From CBDESN01 sp965242495 (GTDB lineage Bacteria > Pseudomonadota > Alphaproteobacteria > MPNO01): a DNA stretch of 64,000 bases. How positions within the stretch are numbered: position 1 is the stretch's first letter; each line of letters begins with the position of its first letter. The translations under genes were made by a program, and so were the position numbers. The DNA is taken from contig OZ251446.1 of assembly GCA_965242495.1 (NCBI GenBank), forward strand, positions 62,001 to 126,000, written 5' to 3'. This document shows positions 40,811 through 49,998 of this stretch, in pieces. The notes beneath the pieces were generated by a model. That model was given only the letters and a program-made list of their open reading frames with translations, did no database searches and was not told the origin of the DNA.

Positions 40811-43606
40811 ATGAAGAAGTGGTTGAAGGATCGGATCGGCCGGTCGGCGCGTTTCATCGCGCGCGAAATGGCTGGCGCAGAGACCGCGCAATCCTGGCTG
40901 AAGAGATGGATCGGCCGGTTGGCGCGTTTCGCGGCGCGCGAAATGGCCGACGAATTCGCTAAATCCCAGGGGAAGGCCGGGAAATTTCAGGGGAAGGTCG
41001 GAATTCGCCGGGAATTCCAAAGGAAGGTCGGAGATTCGGAGGCTGGAAGGCGAGTCGGCGTCGCCAAGGGTCGCGGGAAGTTCCCGGCGGCGACGTCGGC
41101 GATCACCCGACTTCAGGCGATCGCCTGGCTTCATGAGCAGTTTGCGGCGGAGTCGGATGCCGCGCCCCGGCTTCCCGAGGCGGAAGCGCCGTCGCTCGAC
41201 TCCGTCGCCGTTGCGGTCGTGGTGCCGGTATTCGACGGCGCCGCCTATCTCGCCGATTGCCTGGAGTCGGTGCAACGGCAGACCTTCGACGCATGGCGGT
41301 GCTATGTCGTCGATGACGCTTCCACCGACGAGACGTCCGAGATCACGGAATCCTTCGCGGCTTGCGACGGTCGTTTCGTAGCGCTGCGGCACGGACGCAA
41401 CGCCGGTTCGGCGGCGGCTCGCAATACCGGGTTGATTCACGCCGAAGAGCCGCTCGTGACGTTTCTGGATGCCGACGACGTGCTCACGCCGTCCTCTCTC
41501 CAGCGCCGGGTCGCGGTTATGCAGCATTTTTGGCCGGATCGAACGGTGGCGGGCGCGTGGGGAGATGTTTACGATGCGTGGGAGAACGTTTCCGACGCCG
41601 CGGCGTTCGATGGCGACCTTCGCCTGAAACCGGCGATTCACGTCGGCGCCTGTGACGGTGAGTGTCCGTTCGCCGTGCATGCGCCGCTGCTTCGCGCGGA
41701 GTTGTTGCGTCGGATGGGTGGGTTCGACGAGCGGATTCAGCGCGGTGCGGAGGATTGGGATCTCTGGCACCGGCTACTGCGTCATGGATACGTCTTCGAG
41801 TATGCCGACGGGCCGGTCGGCCTGTATCGGCACGGACGGCGAAGCATGACGGCCACCGGCCCCGAGGGGCGTCTGGATGCATCGTTTCGGCTTCTGTCGG
41901 CGAGCGAGAAGACCGCGCGGGTGGACGAACGCCTCGCGGTCGATCCCCATGCGGCGGCGCCTTTGGCTCGATTGCGATTCTCGGCGGGGTGGCTCCGGCG
42001 CGTGGCCGCGTATTCCGGCGTGAAGCTGGCCGCGTCGGGAGACCGGAGCGCCGCCGACTACAGAGATATGCTCGGACGGGTATCGGGCGTGCCGCGGCCG
42101 ATGACGATTGGCCTGGAGAGTCGGGTCGAGGCCGGACTCTTGAGAGGATTCGGGATAGGCGGCCGAGATCGTCTGCCCGCCATCCCGGCGGAGCAAGTCG
42201 CCCGGATCGCAAAGGTCGTCGCCGAAGAACTCAGAACCGCCGCGGTATGCGCCCCGTGGAAGGACGAGGAAGGAGCGGCGACGGTCGACTGCCGGCCGCT
42301 GCTGGCCGAGCCCGACGTCGTCGTCGTCGCGGAAACGGCCGCCGCGGTCTGCGATCTGGTCGGGTTCGTGCGCAGACTTCGCGGTTGCGGATGGGACGCG
42401 GTCGCCCTCGACGCCGACTACGCGCACGGCGATCAGGGCGCGACGCGGGCGTGGCGGCGCGCCGACGTCCCCCTGGTTCCCTACAACCATCTGTGGTTCG
42501 GACGGGTGCGCCCCGCCAGGCTGCTGGTATGCCGGCCGTTTGGCCCGACGACGGCCGAGCTGGCGGCGGCGGTCGGCCGCGCCGGGGGCGTCGTCGTCGA
42601 GTGGTCCGGGGGCGTCGTCGAAGCGCGCCTGCCCTGCAACGACACCGAATCGATGTCCTTTGATTTTCGCTGGAACGCCGAAACGCCGGCGCCGGAGAAA
42701 GGCGCCGGCGGTTCTCTGGAGCCGGCCGCGCCGCGCCCCGGCCCGCCGGAAGGGATCGACCGGCGGGATGCGTTTCGGTTCGGCGGCCGCGCGGCGCACG
42801 CCCTGAACGCCGTTCGGGAGGAGGGTTCGCTGGACGCCGCTTCGATCGAGTTGCTCGAATCGCTGCGCGATAAACATCGGGGCGAGACGGTCGTGATCGT
42901 CGGCAACGGCCCGTCGCTGAACGATACCGATCTCGGTCTCCTCGCCGGCGTGGCGACGATCGGCGTGAACGGCATCTTCTATGCGTCCGACAGGCTGCCG
43001 GAGCCCCTGACGTACTACGTCGTGGAAGACGCGAAGGTGTTCGCCGAGAACACCGCCGCCATCAAGGCGTTCGAATGCCGCTACAAGCTTTTCCCGGCAT
43101 TGTACCGCGACGCCTTCGACGATGACGAGATCGATCGAACGCGGATGGGTTTCTTCCGTGCAAACTGGGGATTCTACGGCGGCAACACCGGAAACCGCTG
43201 CTGGCCGCGATTCTCGACCGATGCCGTGCAACGTCTCTACTGTGGACAGAGCGTCACGATCATCAATCTTCAGCTTGCCTACTGGATGGGTTTTTCACGC
43301 GCCGTGCTCATCGGCATGGATTTTTCCTACACGATTCCGTCCGACGCCGTTCGCACGGGCAACGATATCCTCTCGCAAAGCGATGACGTCAACCACTTCC
43401 ACCCGGATTATTTCGGCAAGGGGAAGACATGGAGGGATCCGAAGCTGGATCGAGTGCTCGCCAACTATGCGCTCGCCCGGGAAATGTTCGCCGCCGACGG
43501 CCGGGAGATCGTGAATGCGACCGTCGGGGGCGCGTTGGAATTGTTCCACAGAATGCCGCTGGCCGAAACGCTGGACGGTGCTCGGGAGCGATCCGGGAGA
43601 GGCTGA
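40811..43606 (+). CDS. GT2 glycosyltransferase fused to DUF115 domain
   Basis: 931 residues. Residues 1-80 hold two copies of an amphipathic motif (WLK-RIGR-ARF-AREMA). Residues about 133-370 are a GT-A family 2 transferase (VAVVVPVFDGAAYLADCLES, VDDASTDET, FLDADDVLTP with the metal-binding Asp cluster). A linker of about 250 residues follows, then a DUF115/MptE-like Rossmann domain from about 690 (VVIVGNGPSLNDTDL, NLQLAYWMGFSRAVLIGMDF). DUF115 proteins act in glycosylation of flagellin and other surface structures. I infer a surface-glycan assembly protein; donor and acceptor are unknown. Confidence 0.85.
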   Translation: MKKWLKDRIGRSARFIAREMAGAETAQSWLKRWIGRLARFAAREMADEFAKSQGKAGKFQGKVGIRREFQRKVGDSEAGRRVGVAKGRGKFPAATSAITRLQAIAWLHEQFAAESDAAPRLPEAEAPSLDSVAVAVVVPVFDGAAYLADCLESVQRQTFDAWRCYVVDDASTDETSEITESFAACDGRFVALRHGRNAGSAAARNTGLIHAEEPLVTFLDADDVLTPSSLQRRVAVMQHFWPDRTVAGAWGDVYDAWENVSDAAAFDGDLRLKPAIHVGACDGECPFAVHAPLLRAELLRRMGGFDERIQRGAEDWDLWHRLLRHGYVFEYADGPVGLYRHGRRSMTATGPEGRLDASFRLLSASEKTARVDERLAVDPHAAAPLARLRFSAGWLRRVAAYSGVKLAASGDRSAADYRDMLGRVSGVPRPMTIGLESRVEAGLLRGFGIGGRDRLPAIPAEQVARIAKVVAEELRTAAVCAPWKDEEGAATVDCRPLLAEPDVVVVAETAAAVCDLVGFVRRLRGCGWDAVALDADYAHGDQGATRAWRRADVPLVPYNHLWFGRVRPARLLVCRPFGPTTAELAAAVGRAGGVVVEWSGGVVEARLPCNDTESMSFDFRWNAETPAPEKGAGGSLEPAAPRPGPPEGIDRRDAFRFGGRAAHALNAVREEGSLDAASIELLESLRDKHRGETVVIVGNGPSLNDTDLGLLAGVATIGVNGIFYASDRLPEPLTYYVVEDAKVFAENTAAIKAFECRYKLFPALYRDAFDDDEIDRTRMGFFRANWGFYGGNTGNRCWPRFSTDAVQRLYCGQSVTIINLQLAYWMGFSRAVLIGMDFSYTIPSDAVRTGNDILSQSDDVNHFHPDYFGKGKTWRDPKLDRVLANYALAREMFAADGREIVNATVGGALELFHRMPLAETLDGARERSGRG

Positions 43607-43729
43607 AGAAGTGGTTCTGCGTGGATGCTGCTGAGCGGAAACGCGAAGCGGCGAGGGAGCGCTTGGCCCGGTCGAACTCGATACGCTGGGCCAAATCGCG
43701 CCACTTGCCATAGGTTGAGATTTCTGCCG

Positions 43730-46700
43730 TCACGCCCTCGGAGACCGGGCGTTTGCGCGTTTGCGCTTGGCGGAATATCGAGGGATCGATTCTTCCGCCA
43801 TGAGGCGCCGGTACGCCGCGTTGGCGGCGTCGAGGTCGGCGGCGCAGGCCAGCCACGCGCCGCCGGGGCCCGCGGCGTCCCGGTTGCGGTTGCGCTCGCC
43901 GAGGAATCCGGCGCCTTCCCTTTGCCGGCGCTTCGATCGTTCGGTGGCGGAAGCGGCGTGGGAGAGCCATGCGGCGGCCTCCGTCTCGCCCCAGCCGGGC
44001 GCAAGCCGTTGGCCTAGTTTGCTCAACGCCGGGCCGTCGGGAAGGTCTTCGTAATCGATGACGGCTCCTCCGATCAGGGCGCGCGCATCCGCCAGCGCCT
44101 CCAGGGATCTCGCGATGTATTCCGGCGCCCGTTCGACTGGCGACTCCGGGCGCCATGCGGGGTTGCGGGCTTTGAATTCGGCCATCGACCACATGGAATC
44201 CAGCGGGTTGCGCGCGCAATAAACGACCTCGACCTCCGCGCCGCGCTCGCGTATGCCCCGGATCCGCGCCGCGAGCCGCTCCGCGGAGAAGCCGATAAAC
44301 TCGGGATGCGCCTTCTCCACGGCCCACCGGTCGGCCTCGTCGAGGTCGAGAGAATCGGCGCGCGGGAAATCCGGTATCGCAGCTCCCAGGCCCGGCGTTA
44401 CTTCAAGAGGAACGGGCGCGCCATCCGCGTGATGGAACGCGCCAGGATACCGCCAGCCGTTCATGCCGAGCCGCCTCCACACCCGCGCAGTCGGTTCGAC
44501 TCGCACCGCCGGATGGGTGCGCAGCAGATCGAACAGCCATGTGCTGCCCGAACGGGGGATCGTAAACAGCAGCAGGACCCGCCGCATCGGCAGGTTCCGG
44601 TCGGCGAGATGGGCATCGACCAGCGATCTGCGGCTCCGCTCGGTCGCCAGCGCCGCCTCGGATCGCGTCCGTTCTGCCGCCAGCGCTTCCGCGAGCGCCG
44701 TCTTTGACTTGGCCTGCGCCTCCGAAAGCGCCGCCTCGGATCGCGTCCGTTCTGCCGCCAGCGCTTCCGCGAGCGCCGTCTTTGACTTGGCCTGCGCCTC
44801 CGAAAGCGCCGCCTCGGATCGCGTCCGTTCTGCCGCCAGCGCTTCCGCGAGCGCCGTCTTTGACTTGGCCTGCGCCTCCGAAAGCGCCGCCTCGGATCGC
44901 GTCCGTTCTGCCGCCAGCGCTTCCCGGAGTAACCGTCGGGCCTGAACGTTGCCTTGCGCCAAGTCCCGTTCTCGCCGCCAGCGCCAGAGAACGCCCTCCT
45001 TCATGATCACGAGACCGATCAAAGCCAGTCCGGGTGCCGCCAGCCATGTCCATGCGCCCTCGAAAATGCCGATGCCGAGCAAGGCCAATCCGGCGAAAAG
45101 CGTCGCCGCCGTGGGGCTTGTCAAATTCCTCGTCAGGAACGAACGCGCCGACCGATGAAGACAGATTCGAACGATACGTTCGGCAAAACCGAAAATACCG
45201 AAACCAACCTTCATTTTTTTCTTTCCTTTCTTTTTGGACCGTTCGACCTCGACCGATATTCCGGCTTTGATCTCGTTACCGACTTTCGACGGCGGCGAGA
45301 CACGACAATCGTTATTCCGTTGAATGTTACCCGTCTCGATAACTACCTTCCTCAACATGGGGAGATCGGAAGAATCCCGGATGGCGATCAGATTTCCCCA
45401 TGCGTTGGAATTTTCCAACTGACAAGGGTAATGGGACAGATGCCGCCAGTCGTGCCGAATACCGTAGCGCAGAATGGGATGCCACTCGCTTACGAAGACC
45501 GTATATCCTTTGTCCAACAAAAATTTGGCCTGATCGTGGAAATCGTAGCCCAGCAGCTTCGTCTTGCGATCTTCGAACTCGCAGACGATCGACCGAGGCT
45601 TCACCTTGTCCCACGGTAGGCCCTGGAGGACCATGAAGTCGTGGCCTTCGACATCGATCTTGAGAAAATCGATCTTCCGTAGGCCGTACTCTTCCAGGGC
45701 GTCGCTTAAGGTCGTCACCGAAACAGTGGCAGTCTGGCTGTGTCCGCTCGTGAAGGCCAACAAACTGCTGATGCCGGTGGTTTCCTTGGAAGTATAGAAG
45801 GCGGCGCTATCGGTGGGCTCGTTGCTGACCGCTCTCCGATCGATGGTCACCAGAGGATTGGATCCATGTTTTTTTTCCAACTGCTCCTGATTTTCCGGAT
45901 TAGGCTCGAATGCCACGACTCTCCATCCTTGTGCGACGAACGGAGAACATAGACCTCCGTGATGCGCGCCGACGTCGATCATGATGGAGCCTTCGGGCAA
46001 TCCGGCGAAAAGCCGCGCGATGACCGCTGTCTCATCGATATGGGCGTGTTCGTCGCGTCGGTATGGGCCGGCCAGAATCGCTAGGGTATGATCGATGATT
46101 GCGATCAAATCTGCATTGGACCTCAATTCTTCGGACGAAAGATGATTTCTATAATCTCCGAGTTCTGGAATCGACAAAATCTTGTTCTGAAGATATTGCA
46201 ATAACCCTGCATCGTCGTCTTCTATCTTCTTGATTCGTCGCTTCACCTCCGAAAGACGGGAAATCATACCTGTGATGATTGCTCCCCGAAACTCGTCGTA
46301 TGCTCCCTCCCTCGACAAGCGTTCTTTCCATACATCGGAGGCGTCGGCAAGCCCGTCGATATGAGATTCCGAGAAGCTCGCGGTTATCGAACCCGCGCGC
46401 GCACGCCAGTAATACAGGCTTTGCTTCACATAGCCGTATCGGCGCCCATAGAAATACAGGAACGGCGTGACGTAGGTGTCTTCGTGCAGGCAGTCGGGAT
46501 AGGAAAGGGTATTGTCGAGAAACAACTGCCTGCGCACCAGCAAGCCCCAAGACGCCAAGTTGAGGGTACCCGAGAAGGCGGCTTGACGCATTCCGTCCCG
46601 ATCGTCTGTGTCGAGGCATCGGTGATCGTGGCGTTTATCGAGAACCCGTCCTGTCCCGTCCTCGACCCGGTCCCAGCCAAAGGCCACGATGTCCAGGTCA

Positions 46701-47026
46701 TCCGCGACGGCGCGGCGGTGCGCCTCTTCCAGGCATTGCGGAGCGAGCCAGTCGTCTGCATCGACGAATGTAATGAACCTTCCCCTTGCCGTCCGCACGA
46801 TCCGATTCTTGACCGGGCCGAGGCCCATGTTCTTCTGGTGCGCGACGCGCAGGCGTCCGTCCCGGACGGCCAGCGCGTCGAGCAGCGCGCCCGTCCGGTC
46901 GGTCGATCCGTCGTCCACGGCGACGATCTCGAAATCGTCGAACGTCTGGGCGAAGAGCGACGCAATGCACTCTTCTACCCACGCCTCGACGTTGTAGCAG
47001 GCGACGCCGACCGTTACCGCGACCAT
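43730..47026 (-). CDS. GT2, FkbM methyltransferase and sulfotransferase fusion
   Basis: 1,098 residues. Order: GT2 glycosyltransferase (about 3-250; VACYNVEAWVEECIASLFAQ, VDDGSTDRTG, FVDADDW), FkbM methyltransferase (about 340-530; MIDVGAHHGG, VAFEPNPEN, IDFLKIDVEGHDFMVLQGL), a hydrophobic hairpin (about 640-680), a coiled coil of perfect 26-residue repeats (about 700-800), and a sulfotransferase (about 815-1090; FTIPRSGSTWLFDLL is the 5'-phosphosulfate loop). It may elongate, methylate and sulfate a surface glycan at the membrane (inference). It converges on the GT2-DUF115 gene with 123 bases between. Confidence 0.85.
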   Translation of the reverse strand: MVAVTVGVACYNVEAWVEECIASLFAQTFDDFEIVAVDDGSTDRTGALLDALAVRDGRLRVAHQKNMGLGPVKNRIVRTARGRFITFVDADDWLAPQCLEEAHRRAVADDLDIVAFGWDRVEDGTGRVLDKRHDHRCLDTDDRDGMRQAAFSGTLNLASWGLLVRRQLFLDNTLSYPDCLHEDTYVTPFLYFYGRRYGYVKQSLYYWRARAGSITASFSESHIDGLADASDVWKERLSREGAYDEFRGAIITGMISRLSEVKRRIKKIEDDDAGLLQYLQNKILSIPELGDYRNHLSSEELRSNADLIAIIDHTLAILAGPYRRDEHAHIDETAVIARLFAGLPEGSIMIDVGAHHGGLCSPFVAQGWRVVAFEPNPENQEQLEKKHGSNPLVTIDRRAVSNEPTDSAAFYTSKETTGISSLLAFTSGHSQTATVSVTTLSDALEEYGLRKIDFLKIDVEGHDFMVLQGLPWDKVKPRSIVCEFEDRKTKLLGYDFHDQAKFLLDKGYTVFVSEWHPILRYGIRHDWRHLSHYPCQLENSNAWGNLIAIRDSSDLPMLRKVVIETGNIQRNNDCRVSPPSKVGNEIKAGISVEVERSKKKGKKKMKVGFGIFGFAERIVRICLHRSARSFLTRNLTSPTAATLFAGLALLGIGIFEGAWTWLAAPGLALIGLVIMKEGVLWRWRRERDLAQGNVQARRLLREALAAERTRSEAALSEAQAKSKTALAEALAAERTRSEAALSEAQAKSKTALAEALAAERTRSEAALSEAQAKSKTALAEALAAERTRSEAALATERSRRSLVDAHLADRNLPMRRVLLLFTIPRSGSTWLFDLLRTHPAVRVEPTARVWRRLGMNGWRYPGAFHHADGAPVPLEVTPGLGAAIPDFPRADSLDLDEADRWAVEKAHPEFIGFSAERLAARIRGIRERGAEVEVVYCARNPLDSMWSMAEFKARNPAWRPESPVERAPEYIARSLEALADARALIGGAVIDYEDLPDGPALSKLGQRLAPGWGETEAAAWLSHAASATERSKRRQREGAGFLGERNRNRDAAGPGGAWLACAADLDAANAAYRRLMAEESIPRYSAKRKRANARSPRA
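44652..44930 (-). repeat. 78-bp tandem repeats inside the fusion gene
   Basis: About 3.6 direct copies starting at 44652, 44730, 44808 and 44886, apparently identical. Each encodes 26 residues (ALSEAQAKSKTALAEAL then AAERTRSEA), making a coiled-coil spacer between the membrane hairpin and the sulfotransferase. The copy number could vary by slippage. Confidence 0.95.
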
Positions 47027-47182
47027 CGGATCGGGAGTCTCACCGGTCCATGTCCCCGGAGCGGGCGTTCTCGCCCTGGGTGGTCGCCGTGAAGACCTCG
47101 AGGCGCATGGGAAGATGGGATGCCGGGTTTCGCCGCCGCTTTCCCGGATCGGACGAGTGGATGCGGCGGCAGTCCGAGCGCG

Positions 47183-48604
47183 TCATCGCAGGTCGCCGCC
47201 TTTGTCCCGTGAAGGGAGCCCGGTCGAAGCGGAGCCGCGCTCGGCGACGTCGGGCGCGGCCTCGCGGTCGAGGCGGCCGTGGTCCACCAGCTGGGTGCGG
47301 ATCGTCATCGGCGAGACGCCGAAATGCCGGGCAACCTCCATCTGCCGGTCCTCGGAGGCGTAATCGTCGCCGAGCATGTCCGCCACCGCGGCGAAGGGGC
47401 TCAACAGCTCCGCCGCGAACGCCCGCTGCGCCTTCTGGCGGTAGCTGTAGGTCCGCGTCGCGGGGAGCAACGTCTCGGCGGGCCCGCCGCCATGGACGCC
47501 GATCAGGCGGTCGCCGATCAGGCGCGCCAATTCGAAGCGCCGGCCTGTCTTCCGCTTCGATCTCAGCACCACACGCGCGCCATCCGGCCGGTCGAGGGCG
47601 AAGCACAGACCGTCCGAGCGCCGGTATGCCCGCGAGATCGCATCGTCCGTCGTTCCCGCCATCGCCGCGAGCCGCGCGTCGGCGAGCGGCTGGCCGTCCA
47701 TCCTCTCCCGGTGGCGGATCGTCCGCGCGATCCCGTCGCCGACGCGCCAGGCCGCGGCCTCTCCCCGCCGCGGCGCCGCCGTTTCGCCGTCCAGCGTCAC
47801 CGCGTCCTTCGGGTCGGCGTCGAAACCGCGCCGCTTCGCGGTCTCCGCGATCTCCGCCGCCGACGTCATGCGGTTCGGGGCGTCGCCGCGCGTCGCCGCG
47901 TCGGCGGCGACCTCGCCCAACGCTTCCTCCCCGAGTTCCGCCGCATCGTCGAGACGACGGCGGATCGCGCTTTCGTCGACCTCGTCCGGATCGCAGCCGA
48001 GCTGCGCTTCCAGCCGTCGGAAACGCGCCTGCTCCGGATCCTGCCGCTCCGTCGTCAGGTCGCTCCACAGGCGATGAAGGTTCGTTTCCCGCAGCTCCCG
48101 CCCGTCGAGACAGGCCAGGACGTCCGTCGCGAAGCCGTCGATGGCGGCCTCCAGGTCCGCGGCCGGGACCGTCTCCCGGCGCGCCGCGCCGAGATAGGGG
48201 AACAGCGCCGCATCCGGCTCCGGCGACGGTTCGGAGGTGAGGAACGACAGCAACCCGTCGGAAAAAATCGTGACGTTGGGCCAAGCATAGCCGCCGCCGA
48301 TGGCCGTCATGCGATGGGCGAAGTCCCAGCCGCGGGCGGCCTTCTCTTCGGAAGGCCGCCCGAACTCCCAGCGTAGCCGCCACCGGCTCCACAGCAACCA
48401 CTCGGCGAGCGGATAGCCGGCGAGATGGGGCCCGCGGCGAACCTCGCCGCGGTCGGCGTCTTCGACCATGGTGAGAGGTCGGCCGTTCGCCGTCATCGTC
48501 AACAGGCCGAACGTCGCCCGCTCCTCCGCCGGTTCCGGCGAAGAGTCCTCGGCGACGACGGCGGAGAGGGCGATGGTCAGCCCGTCGGACGTCTCACGCG
48601 CCAT
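47183..48604 (-). CDS. Uncharacterised protein with ImmA/IrrE-like C-terminus
   Basis: 473 residues of an uncharacterised but recurrent family. The N-terminal part contains GYPLAEWLLWSRWRLRWE and MTAIGGGYAWPNVTIFSDG. The C-terminal 130 residues (KAQRAFAAELLSPFAAV, HFGVSPMTIRTQLVDHG) resemble the last part of ImmA/IrrE proteins, but there is no HExxH, so no peptidase activity is predicted. The start overlaps the upstream gene by 28 bases. The paired organisation suggests a two-gene stress or toxin-antitoxin-like unit (inference). Confidence 0.7.
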   Translation of the reverse strand: MARETSDGLTIALSAVVAEDSSPEPAEERATFGLLTMTANGRPLTMVEDADRGEVRRGPHLAGYPLAEWLLWSRWRLRWEFGRPSEEKAARGWDFAHRMTAIGGGYAWPNVTIFSDGLLSFLTSEPSPEPDAALFPYLGAARRETVPAADLEAAIDGFATDVLACLDGRELRETNLHRLWSDLTTERQDPEQARFRRLEAQLGCDPDEVDESAIRRRLDDAAELGEEALGEVAADAATRGDAPNRMTSAAEIAETAKRRGFDADPKDAVTLDGETAAPRRGEAAAWRVGDGIARTIRHRERMDGQPLADARLAAMAGTTDDAISRAYRRSDGLCFALDRPDGARVVLRSKRKTGRRFELARLIGDRLIGVHGGGPAETLLPATRTYSYRQKAQRAFAAELLSPFAAVADMLGDDYASEDRQMEVARHFGVSPMTIRTQLVDHGRLDREAAPDVAERGSASTGLPSRDKGGDLR

Positions 48605-49002
48605 TCCTCGATCACCTCGCGCCGGACCGGATCGTCGCCGCCCAGTCTGTAGCCGTGATACTCGCCGCCACGCCCCAATACTGCTTCATAGACGCGGCCG
48701 TCGCCGGAGACCGCCCAGATGTATTTCGGCAACCCGTCATCGAGAAAGCCACTGACCATGCGACGCCTTACGCCTTCGCGGAAGAGAGACTCCGCCTCCG
48801 CCTTCCTGACGGCGTCGCATACCGACTTGTTTCTACGCGGACTCACCGGTGGATGGAATCCGTAATCGGCGGGCCATCGCTTGTGGTGAGCGCTGCCGAC
48901 ATAGCGCGCCGTTTCCGCGAGCCGATCGAGAACTCCCGGTTTCATCCCGTCTGCGGGCGCGATTCTGCGTTTCGGGTCGCTTCCCCGCCGCCTGGGCGCC
49001 AT
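48577..49002 (-). CDS. Uncharacterised partner of the ImmA-like protein
   Basis: 141 residues from ATG 49002, chosen for GGGAGG seven bases upstream. Conserved-looking parts: ETARYVGSAHHKRWPADYGF, FREGVRRRMVSGFLDDGLPK and YIWAVSGDGRVYEAVLG. Similar small proteins precede the ImmA-like family elsewhere, from memory; no function is known. The overlap of 28 bases with the next gene points to cotranslation. Confidence 0.65.
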   Translation of the reverse strand: MAPRRRGSDPKRRIAPADGMKPGVLDRLAETARYVGSAHHKRWPADYGFHPPVSPRRNKSVCDAVRKAEAESLFREGVRRRMVSGFLDDGLPKYIWAVSGDGRVYEAVLGRGGEYHGYRLGGDDPVRREVIEEWRVRRPTG

Positions 49003-49099
49003 GACGCTCCCTCCCGCTGCCTCCCGCCGGATTTCGGAGCACCGGCCGCCGGGAGCCGTTTCGCCGCCGCCGACGGTATGTATCCATTTCCGGCGCCGT

Positions 49100-49155
49100 T
49101 GGCAATCCCGCCGAAGCACGACGTTGCCGGGTTCAAAGCCGGTCGTATTCGGCAT
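49100..49155 (-). pseudogene. N-terminal relic of a MazF/PemK-like toxin
   Basis: MPNTTGFEPGNVVL is the usual start of PemK/MazF toxins that follow this antitoxin type (family form continues VPFPFTD). After about 14 residues the frame diverges, so no toxin is made. It overlaps the antitoxin gene end by 23 bases, the usual arrangement. Confidence 0.5.
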
Positions 49156-49351
49156 CGTCGGGATTGCTCCATATGGCCTCCAACGCCGACTCCGACGCGG
49201 CCATGGCCGTCCGGGTCAGGTTTCGGTCGCTATCGCGCCGGCGTAGAAAGTCGATGAAGTCCTCCACTTCGCCGACCCTCTCGGGAGAAAGCGTTCGCAG
49301 CTTGTGAACGACCCGCTCGATGATCGGTCGTTCCGGTCGTGTCTGCGTCAC
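49133..49351 (-). CDS. Orphan DUF2281-like antitoxin
   Basis: 72 residues from GTG 49351, selected by AGGAGG six bases upstream (a longer frame to 49600 lacks one). VVHKLRTLSPERVGEVEDFI with DFLRRRD, then ASESALEAIWSNPDDAEYDRL is the typical small antitoxin of this kind. Its toxin is reduced to a 14-residue relic at 49100-49155. It may persist as an anti-addiction gene or is decaying. Confidence 0.7.
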   Translation of the reverse strand: MTQTRPERPIIERVVHKLRTLSPERVGEVEDFIDFLRRRDSDRNLTRTAMAASESALEAIWSNPDDAEYDRL

Positions 49352-49581
49352 GGGCCGCCTCCTTGCGCGATCCGCCGGCCGCTCCGGCGAATCTGTACGA
49401 CTCCCGGCGCCGTGGTCGCGCAAATCTCCGAAGGCGCGCGCGGCGAACTCGCGCGCCGAGCGGCATTGCCCCGTTGCTGGCGCGTAGCCATCCGCCCAGT
49501 CATGATTGACGATGCGCCGCCTGCCTTCCACGCAGTCCGTCCAGGTTACCCGGACAGACGCGATCCCGCAACCCCCGCGTT

Positions 49582-49634
49582 CCAAATTTGTTCTTGACAT
49601 GGGGGAGCGACTGTGTTACGATGCCCCCAAGCTC
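49582..49634 (+). promoter_or_regulatory. Repeated promoter H1 (TTGACA-N17-TACGAT)
   Basis: -35 TTGACA at 49594-49599, 17-base spacer, -10 TACGAT at 49617-49622, preceded by AAATTTGTT. A TGGGGG/CCCCCA inverted pair brackets the -10. About 52 bases are almost identical to 50442-50495. Downstream here is only a broken leader. Confidence 0.7.
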
Positions 49635-49998
49635 GAAGGCCGCGGACCGCAAGCCCCGCCGCGCGGAACGGCGACTCGGCGCGCCGGCGTCGGATCCGGC
49701 CGCAAAGCGGGAGAGAGAGAATCGATCCCACGATCGCCCGCCCGCCGGAACCGGATTCGCCCGTTTCCCGCCGCGTTTCCTCCTTGCTTTACCTGAACGG
49801 GAGCTATGTCGTCATCGGCGTCGAGGGGCGGGCCGGACGGGCGGCCCTGCCCCCTTCCGGCGATGCGTTCGTCGACTTGCGGAAAGCGCGCCGACAGGCG
49901 GACTACGCGCATGAAGGCGAGCGAGCCTGCGTCCGGCGCCGACGCAGCGCCGACGGCAGGCCATGGCGTCGTTTCCGAATCCGTTGGGAGCCAGGCGA
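49623..49998 (+). other. Decayed duplicate of the AlbA_2 leader and 5' end
   Basis: After H1 the sequence follows the leader at 50484-50590 (AAGCTCG, GCCGCG, ACCGCAAGCC), then jumps to 49791-49860, where LNGSYVVIGVEGRAGRAAL matches residues about 57-75 of the AlbA_2 protein at 50756. About 320 bases between were deleted. No complete gene. Confidence 0.7.
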
